Positions 56,221-64,000 of a stretch of 64,000 nucleotides of DNA are shown one piece after another. The stretch covers positions 38,906,501-38,970,500 of the forward strand of contig CM072529.1 in assembly GCA_036898165.1 (NCBI GenBank), written 5' to 3'. The stretch is from Silybum marianum (taxonomy: Eukaryota > Streptophyta > Magnoliopsida > Asterales > Asteraceae). The notes beneath the pieces are model-generated. The model saw nothing but the letters and a program-made list of their open reading frames with translations, was not told where the DNA came from and searched no databases. The position numbers and the translations under genes are program-made. Within the stretch, counting starts at the first letter, position 1; each line of letters opens with the position of its first letter.

Positions 56221-59200
56221 CATCACCAATCTCAATCAATTAAAAGCAAAGGTAATCTCGATTATTGCAATTTTTTTTAACGTTTTTTGAATATTGATGA
56301 GATGGTTGTTGGATGACAATTGGTTTAGATAGTATTGAAGGAGACACGTTTAGACACAGATGCATGGTCATGTTCATTGATGATGGTTTCACAGAAATCT
56401 AACCACATCATCATGTCCCCAAATGGAAAACACATATGCCGTTGATAGGTGTTTTATATACCCTAAGTTACGTGACAAATAAGATCAAAAGCAAGTATAC
56501 TTTTGATCCTACTATCGCCTTTCAAGTAATAAAATGGTAAGAACCAAGTATCGTATTCCACAGGGATAGGTATCTTAAGTTGCAAGATCTTGAGATGACA
56601 AACTAACTTCAGATGGCGACTTTGAAGATTTTGATTGATTGTTTGTTTGGTTAACAGTTTATATGACAGAATAATAAAGTTAGTATGGGTATAAGACGTG
56701 TGGTGAGACGTAAACACAAATTCCAGTGGACTAATACCTTTCGGTATGTAGTTCACAATAACTAGTTCCACCATTAACCTTGAGGATATTCCTTTCGGAC
56801 TTAACCATTGCATTGATATTATAGCTTTCAATCCATATTTCTATGTGATATCAGGACTAATGAAAGTGACAATGGTTTCCTCAAGATTTATGGATAAACA
56901 AATATCTTTGTTAAAAATCACTCTTTCGAGTTGATTCCCATATCATTCAAGTTGGTATGTGTTCTTAATAGTTCATTTCTGAATCTATTGCACTTTTAAC
57001 ACTTTAACAAGTGACCAACTCGGCGGGAGTTAATAAGTTAAACAATATAAATGACAACTTTCATTATCGGCAACTCTTTCAAGTCTACCTCTTATATCAT
57101 TCAAGTTGACGTGCATTTCAATGGCTTATATCTAAGTCCATGGCACTTTAACACTTTCAAAGTGATCAACCCGTCAAGAAGTGTCATTGGTTTGATAAAA
57201 CTTAGAATGAAATAATGGAACATCGTTATTGAAGAACAACGTCACTTTCCTTCGGCTTACAATCTCACCCTTTGTCCCATACCCACACTAATGTATTTAG
57301 CTACTCATAACTGAAAGTAAAATGCAAGAAATGTAAATGACAGAAGATAAAGACATAAAATAAATTCCGGAAAGTAAATTGCAAGTAAAATAAATAATGT
57401 AAAGACAGCAGGTGAATGCTGCAGCAATTAGCTGCAGTATTCTATAATAAAAACGCAAACTCACTTTTTAAACTTAAACTTAAATTTGCATTTAGAGAGT
57501 AAAATCAGATATAAAATCTGAAGTGGGATTAATAAAATGAAACTCAACTCCCCATATTTATAGTAGGAGGAGGAGGAAACAAAAGTAAGAGTCTAGTGGA
57601 AAAAGCCATTACACAATGGATAACAAAGTACAACAAAGTCAAAAGTAATATCTTCTAGATCTTGAGCTCATGCAAGCTTTTAATTAGCTGTCAAAAATCT
57701 TTTCTTTGCTTGAAGGAAGCTTGCGCAGAAAGTCTAAACTTTGCTCATCCACGGCTGAATCCATTAAGCTCTTCAAAAAGTTACTTTTCATCCCTACTGC
57801 AAGAATGCTGCAGCAATTAATAGCCTGCACCAAATTTTAATATTAATCTACATCCTTTTCCTAGTAAAACAGGTAAATCATTACTTAGCTCCATGAAATA
57901 AGAAAAGGGAAAATAATAAATAAAATGACTCAAGTTTAGGAATAAATTGTAAAATAAACTACCTAAAAGTGTAAGATTAAGTGCTTTATGCAATTAATTC
58001 TCAATGCATATCAGCCGTCCACAAAAATGGGTAAGGGTTTAATTTCGTGGGATTGATTTGATCTGATCTGATTAACTAGGGCTTTGTTGCTAAGCAAGAA
58101 TCTCTTCCTGATGGTACGGTCGATTTGATGGTTTGTCGGTGTTCACGTAATTAGTTTGTTTTTATGGCTATTAAGTTGGGGCAAGCTTTCATTACCCCTT
58201 TTATAAAAGTTGAAAAACTTGAAAGCATTACATCAGGATTCCTTTTTAAGGTTGTGTATGTTACCATTGTGACAAAATGAGTTTAGTTGCAATTCAAAGT
58301 GGTGTATCCAACCAAGAAAGTGGTGACATATAATGCTTCGATGGATGTTGAAATAATCCTAGATGTTTTTTTTACAACACCTTAAACCATGATTATTTGA
58401 CAATATAAATATTATCCGGTAATTAAGTTCGAGTGTTGACTATTGTTGGTAGGCACTTACTGGATAAGTGTGTGCTAAAAAAAATTATTTGTTTTATCCC
58501 TCTCCGTTTTCTGGTTGTTTTTTGCTTACTTATCCCGTTATCTCACTATGGATGGGGGAGGGGTTATATGTTATTGGATTTATGTTTATGATTTGGGTTT
58601 AAATCGTGCTTCTTCTCTCAATTGATGTTTGAATGGTCTGTAGGATTGTAGGAAAACGACTTAAAAAGAATTAGATAACTTGCATGGATTCTCACATTAG
58701 TGTTATCAATTTCATTGGTAAATATAAGAGTATTTATATAATCATCTCATGTTTCTCTGTTATCTAATCATTGGTGTTTCTTTGTTACTGCTTGTGTACT
58801 ATAATCAATCGTTGTTTACTTTTGCATTTTTCTATCTCTAGGTCAACGAATTCTGTGCATTGTTCTAGCAACCAGTTCTGTGCATTGTTCACCTCAGATT
58901 AGTAACACATAATTTTAGCATTTGAGGATTCTAACACTTATGCAGAGGTCTCCACCAAAGTGTACCGATCGCATTACTTGGTGTTCATCACATAAATTTC
59001 AAAAACTCCCTCTTTTTTGCCACTGTAAGTATGCTAAGGAGAAATGAATGATAAATACACAACATACAATTTTGTTTGCTGTGTGATGTCTACATGGGTT
59101 GGAATAGGCTTATTTTCAGACTTTCAGAGTCCCAACTATTACAAAAGTATCACTTCCATGCTTAAGACTGAAAGTGCTTTTAAACAATGACACATTCTTA

Positions 59201-59473
59201 TTGACTCGTATGTCTTTAAAAATGGAGATGGATCTTAAAAAGTTGTCCAACAAAGCTACAAACAATGGTTACTCTCCACTGTGAAGTTCTAATTTATTTG
59301 GGATGCATTATGATTATGATAATATACTTTAGCTTTTGTGGTTTATTTTTATTTGGTTTTTATCGAGACAAATGTTAATTTTTTTTTCTGTATGCTCTAA
59401 AAGCATCGGACTAGCAAAAAATGTATTTATTTGATATTGACTAAGAATGCTCATGTACATGATTTATGTTACT
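56221..59473. other. Helitron interior without recognised genes
   Basis: Includes 56445-58010, with phrases such as 'agaaccaagtatcgtattcc' and 'ccttaaccattgc'-type repeats and two 'gctgcagcaatta' copies (57420, 57808), probably another repeat family. No ORF with a domain. Confidence 0.35.
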
Positions 59474-59474
59474 A

Positions 59475-60371
59475 CTAGTGTGTGCCACCACGCGGTGCGT
59501 GGTGATGAGATTATACATTTAATAAATATATAACTACGTTAAGTCGTTAAGATAAACCTAATTCATTGTTTGACAACTAATAAAATGCAATGTATCGTTG
59601 TATTTGACTGTTTTAAATATAAATTGTTTTAGCAAACGTACACAATATTAGGGGTGAGCAAAACCCGAAATCTGACCTAAGAACCGATCCAAAAATATCA
59701 CTAAAAACTTCCACGCGAAAAACCCGAAACCCGAAAATCAGAATTTTCAAAAAATTTATCAAATAAGTAGGTTTGGGTTGGGTATCCAAAATAGACACCC
59801 GAATACCCAAAAAAAACATGAATATTTGTCATGCTTATACATGCTACCCCCTCTCTTTCTTATATAGTAGCTTCCAGACCTCAAGTTTTCTTCTAAAAAT
59901 CGATGTGGGACGTCTTCAAGAGTGAAAAGAGAGAGGGAGGCCGAGACGCCGATGCCCTCATCCCACATCGCCCTGCAAAGCTTTTTTTTTTGCTTCTTTA
60001 CTCTACTATATATATGGATAGGGGTCTCCTTTTTCTTTTGAGTTCCTTCTTCCTCTTTATTCTTGAGCCTTAAGCTTTTTCTAAGGGCTTAAAAGGGTTA
60101 GTTCGGTGCCCTAAATTTTTTTTAGAAATTTGGGGATCGAATACTCAATCTGAACTACCCGATGTTTACGGGTTGGTTTAGTTTCGATCGGATTTTGGGG
60201 TTATGTTTTTCCACCTGATATTTGATCGGGTTTTGGGTTTAAGGCCTAGAACCAACCCGACCCGTCCGACGCACATCCCTACTAAGAGTTTGAAGGGTTA
60301 GCCAACATGAGCTCTCAATTCTTAGGATGCTACATCATTTCTTGCGGATCTTACTTTTATATATATAAAGA
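59475..60371 (-). mobile_element. Minus-strand Helitron nested in the large Helitron
   Basis: On the minus strand the 3' end is a perfect 'caccacgcaccgcgtggtgg' hairpin followed by CTAG|T at 59478-59474. A 5' end A|TCTTTATATATATAAAAG is at 60371. A second identical-style 5' end occurs at 61329, so the element may extend that far. Inside lies a TIR-like pair at 59651-60285 ('aggggtgagca' and 'gcacatcccta'). Confidence 0.6.
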
Positions 60372-60419
60372 TATAAATATTTTTACTACCTACTATATTC
60401 GAACACATCAACTTCTCAT

Positions 60420-61320
60420 GGTAATTTTTTGGATAATCTAAAATTAGTCAAGTCTATTATTTAACGAAAAAACATTATTCTACTAACTTGTTATATAAAT
60501 TGATTGATTTTGCAAAAATAAAGTAGGCCAAATTGATCCAACCATATGAGTTGACGCAAAACCATTCACCCATTTATTCTTAGACGCACTTAAAAAAAAC
60601 TCGCATCTTCTCAACAATGTGGGATGATGAAACTCAACCACATTTTAATATTTGAGAATTGTCAAGTCATCATGTATTGTTTATCCCCTTCTTTCTTATA
60701 TTCACTTCCTACATCCAAACTTGTATTTCCTCATCAATGTGGGATGATGAAATTCTATCACATTTTAGGATTTGACAATACTAAACTTTCATTATATCAC
60801 CCCCTGTCTTGAGTTGACACAAAAAGCATTCACACTCGATATATATTTTTAGACTCGCATGTTGTCACCAATGTGGAATTTTGAAACCCAACTATATAAA
60901 AGAGGTAAATTTTTTTTGTAATCTAAAATTAGTCAAGTCTATTAGTAAACAAAAAAATCATTATTTTATTTTATTTTATATATAAATTGATTTATTTTGC
61001 AAAAATAAAGTAGGCAAATTGCTCAAATCTTATATAAGTTGACACAAAAGTTTTCACCAATTTATTATTATACTCACTTTATTTTTTGAACTTGGATCTT
61101 CTCACCAATGTGGGATGATGGAACTCAACCACATTTCAAGATTTGAGATTTGTCAAGTTATCATCTATGGTTTTTCCCCTCCTTTCTTATACTCACTTCC
61201 AACTTCCAAACTTGCATTTCCTTACCAATGTGGGATGATGAAACTATGCCACATTTCAAGATTTTAAAATACTAAACTCTCATTATGCCACCTCATGTCT
61301 TAAGGTTGTTGTTTTTATAT
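60420..61320. repeat. Tandem duplication of about 480 bases
   Basis: The block starting 'taatctaaaattagtcaag' at 60435 recurs at about 60923, with the same order of phrases ('gcaaaaataaagtaggc', 'caatgtgggatgatg'). The phrase 'caatgtgggatgatg' occurs four times overall (60619, 60736, 61107, 61226). The second unit ends in the same 'atatataaagat' as the sequence before the first. Confidence 0.7.
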
Positions 61321-61329
61321 ATATAAAGA

Positions 61330-62750
61330 TTTTATCCTTTTTGTCTATTGTTAATCATTCTATTAGTCTAGATTTGTGTTCTTGATAATATATGTTCTCA
61401 TTTTAAAACTTCCATCATTAATATGTATTGAGGAATTGTTAATTCTTGATTATCAAATCATCATTTTTGAAAATGGATGTGTAAAATCCATCTTTTGTAG
61501 ATGCCATTTCAAATTTGTATTGGCTTTAAAAAGTTTGTTGTTTGGCTAGCGTTACTAAATGTTTATTTGATAAGCGTTTATCAGGTTATTTTATATAGAA
61601 TGAACATGACAAACATTAACAATCATATTCAATAATGACGATGACAATGACCGATAATCTTATCAGGTAATAAGAGTAATGGCACTTACAAGATAAATTA
61701 TTACCTACGATGTTATTGTATGAACTTAAATATTACCTGCTAATTGAAGTTAAAGTGTTGACTTTTACCAGGTAAATCAGAGTAACCGGTAAATGTTTAC
61801 CAGATAAAAATGTTACATATGATGTTGTTTTAATGGACTAAAATGTTACCCAATAAACTAAAGTAACCGGTAAGTGTTTACCACATAAATTGTTACATAT
61901 GATAGACTAAAATATTACACGGTAAACTAAGTTAAAAATTTAACTTCTACCGATAAACGCTTACTAGTAAACAAATGCATTTTAAATGGTTATAGAGAAA
62001 CTAAGAATAGATATAATTGGGTATGAATGTTAAAAAAGGGAGCATTTTAAATAAGGTAATTGGAAGTTAAATGTTCTTTTTTAAAGTCACTTACACAGAA
62101 AAGCAACTCATTTGGTTTTTTAAAATTAAATTACAAATTATGTCCATGTGGTTATATGAAAATAATGTTTTGTAATCCACAAATTAAATAAGTATAGTTA
62201 TCGTGGTTTTACTTTTGTTACGTATTAATTTTGTTAACTTAATCCCTGTCTAACTGACAGATGGTTTGATGTATATAAAATCACTCACACTCCTCATCTT
62301 TGGTAGATTGGATCTATTGACCTTTTATCATAGTAGTGTTAGACCAAATGATCCTTTTGATGTATGTGCAATTTTTCAAAGAAGTTTTGTGTCATGATCT
62401 AACTTTCACCATGTTCTCAGGTTGACATTTGAGGGCCGTTTACCAAATGTTTACCCGGCAAAAACCTAGAATCTTACCGGGTAAGAGCAAAGGTAATGAT
62501 CGAGAGCCTTACCCGGTAATTTAGAGGGACAACTCTTACCACAGTTAACGCTTACTGAGTAAAGCTAATCACATTATAATATTGAATTAATGCAAATTTG
62601 ATTCTTATGGATTACAAAAGAAATGAATACACTGACTTGTACTTTTAGAATGCTAACTGAGACGCAGTCAAAGCCGCACACTTACAATCATTTTCAAATT
62701 CTTGTTTTATAATAAAATTTTCGATCCGGCTGCATTGCGCGGGTACACTA
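61330..62750. other. Helitron 3' part with TIR-element relics
   Basis: No gene. 61540-61975 carries many 'accggtaa', 'ttaccagg' and 'aacgcttact' phrases in both orientations, and 62434 starts 'gggccgtttaccaaatg', the same type of terminus as 30778 and 54205. These appear to be several degenerate members of one TIR family. Confidence 0.4.
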
Positions 62751-63153
62751 CTAGTTTACAAAAAAAAATCTTGTGCATTTAACATAATAAATTGTACCTC
62801 TTAATTTTTAACAATATTTTAAACATTCTTTATAAAATAGTGTGTGTATGTATATATATATATATATTTATATAAAATATAGAGTAAATAGGATAATATT
62901 AAATACTAAAATGTAATAGATTATTATTATTATTTTTAAATCAGTTGCTAAATAGATTTTAATTGGAAAATTAAATAAAATAGAAAAAGACATATATACC
63001 CTTGATTTAATACTTTAAATTTAATAGATTTGATTTAAGGGACTAAAAAGAAAATGAATTAAAACTATAGGGATCAAAAAGGTAGTTTTTAAACCATAAG
63101 GACGAAAATCGTCATAAACATCAAACCATAGGAACTAAAATTGTAGTTTACTC

Positions 63154-63729
63154 TAAAAAAACTAACTATAAATCAACCAAATAACTCATCAAAACAAATT
63201 GAAATTTAAGAACAATGTTAGCAAAATCATCACTTGATATATTGGTTTTTTAGTTGCATAAATATTTATTAATTATATATGCATCATAATTAATCAATTA
63301 AATTAATTTTATGTAGTTTTAATGGAATTACTAAGCAATCGCTAAATGTTAAAGATAATTAAAACAGATAGTAAAATTCTTTTTTATTTTTAACTTTCCA
63401 ATAATTACATTTTCTGAATATGGCTTGAGTTTTGAAACGGTTAGTTTTTATTAAACATGTAAAACAGTTTAAAAGTACCATGAATAGTTTTATTTACCTT
63501 GCCAGATCTAAATAGCAAAATCAATACTGAACATTTACATCAGAAATCACTGAACTATTACAGCATAAAACCAAACCGTCACATTAAAAAGCCAAACATT
63601 CACATTAAAAACATGAAAAATGCAACAAACATTTATAGAAAGAACGCATCTATTAACTATATACAAAAAAAAAAAATAAACTAGAACTTTTGTAATATGT
63701 AGTAACTAGTGTTCAGTGATAATAATGGA
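63154..63729. other. AT-rich sequence with no gene
   Basis: Nothing recognised. The short frame at 63499 is unremarkable. Confidence 0.4.
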
Positions 63730-64000
63730 TAACTCGTGATTTAAAGAGGTTCAATGACATAAACGTTCGTCTAGAAAAGTGTGAGATCTTGTTTATGCCT
63801 CAATGATACCTGAAAAACTCATTCTTGAAGCCTCAAGTATTAGCGATCAAATGAAGCATACTCAACAAGATCAAAGTTGATCTTATCCTCGATGCACAAA
63901 TGTCAACCTCCCTTACCCTTGTCAGAAAGTACGTACGAAGATACTTTATTGCCTCTCACCTGCATACCAACTCTGGTAAGGTCGCTGTTCATATTCGGCT
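63730..64000 (+). repeat. Partial Sirevirus LTR relic, opposite orientation to the outer element
   Basis: The reverse complement resembles the outer Sirevirus LTR around 53640-53830: 'ttcgtacgt', 'ttgtgcatcgagga', 'aggtcaac'-like, 'tgatcgct', 'cttcaagaatga' and 'ctcacactttt' occur in the same order. It suggests a plus-strand Sirevirus relative whose internal part lies beyond the window, or a degraded solo LTR. Confidence 0.55.

Larger units (their letters stand above)
55397..62754 (+). mobile_element. Helitron of 7.36 kb, non-autonomous
   Basis: 5' end A|TCTATACTACTTAATAAAGC. The 3' end has the GC-rich 'ccggctgcattgcgcggg' hairpin followed 9 bases later by CTAG|T. Insertion between A and T, without duplication, splits the long-TIR element. 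No Rep/helicase ORF is found. The inside has gene-leader-like fragments near 55650-56220 and nested repeats. Confidence 0.75.
54532..63153. mobile_element. Long-TIR element opened by a large Helitron
   Basis: The left end (GAGTAAACTACTATTTTAG..) and right end (..CTAAAATTGTAGTTTACTC) are inverted copies over about 350 bases, including shared phrases 'acgattttcgtcc', 'tatgtctttttctattttat' and 'aataatattatcc'-type AT blocks. If the Helitron (55397-62754) is removed, the element is about 1.26 kb. Flanks are A-rich (taaaaaat and taaaaaaa), a possible imperfect 8-bp duplication. A related single end lies at 19740. Two separate insertions in opposite orientation cannot be fully excluded. Confidence 0.68.

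Noticed and set aside
54532..63153. Single large autonomous DNA transposon of 8.6 kb
   Set aside because: No transposase ORF is present and Helitron termini inside account for the size.

Overview
This is a 64 kb stretch of plant nuclear DNA, almost certainly intergenic heterochromatin of a eudicot. I see no intact host protein-coding gene, tRNA, rRNA or CRISPR array. Nearly everything I can name is transposable: one chromovirus-type Ty3/gypsy element, two full-length Copia elements of the Sirevirus type (one nested in the other), remnants of other retroelements, Helitrons, hAT-like and Mutator-like non-autonomous elements, and short inverted-repeat elements set in TA/GA microsatellites. The proteins resemble retroelement proteins I remember from Asteraceae (Tanacetum, Artemisia, Lactuca). 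That family assignment is inference from memory, not a database result.

Layout. 1-10658: Ty3/gypsy element on the minus strand (truncated LTR, chromodomain-like tail, integrase, RNase H, RT, protease, gag, an upstream ORF pair, PBS, then the complete 5' LTR). 10925-13700: remnant of a Sirevirus 3' ORF on the plus strand. 14980-15340: unidentified exon-like ORF. 15480-16750 and 25800-27160: clusters of inverted-repeat elements bounded by TA/GA/GT microsatellites. 17714-18826: long-TIR Mutator-like element with a 10-bp target duplication. 20028-20389, 28674-29778 and 29907-30695: three hAT-like elements, each with a perfect 8-bp target duplication. 20965-25500: degenerate ORFs, an LTR-like block and a Copia-type 3' end. 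27942-28408: short Helitron.

30890-54084 is the centre of the window. An outer Sirevirus on the minus strand (gag, integrase, 3' 'env-like' ORF) has lost its whole reverse transcriptase and most of RNase H. It is split by a second, plus-strand Sirevirus at 38127-50796 with 1.1-kb LTRs and a perfect 5-bp target duplication (GTACC). The inner element carries gag, protease, integrase, RT, RNase H and a long 3' ORF, all damaged by nonsense codons and frameshifts. 54532-63153 is a long-TIR element opened by a 7.36-kb Helitron (55397-62754), which itself holds a minus-strand Helitron and a tandem duplication. The last 270 bases look like part of a further Sirevirus LTR on the plus strand.

The most notable result is comparative. 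Three separate copies of the Sirevirus 3' ORF share a C-terminal module (an EW[L/V]E core followed by a KSKS-aromatic motif) while the rest of the protein has diverged, and none shows an evident signal peptide or membrane anchor. The two full-length Sireviruses also each carry their own short motif (TCACCGA in one, TCGCTGA in the other), clustered in the LTR and again between pol and the 3' ORF.
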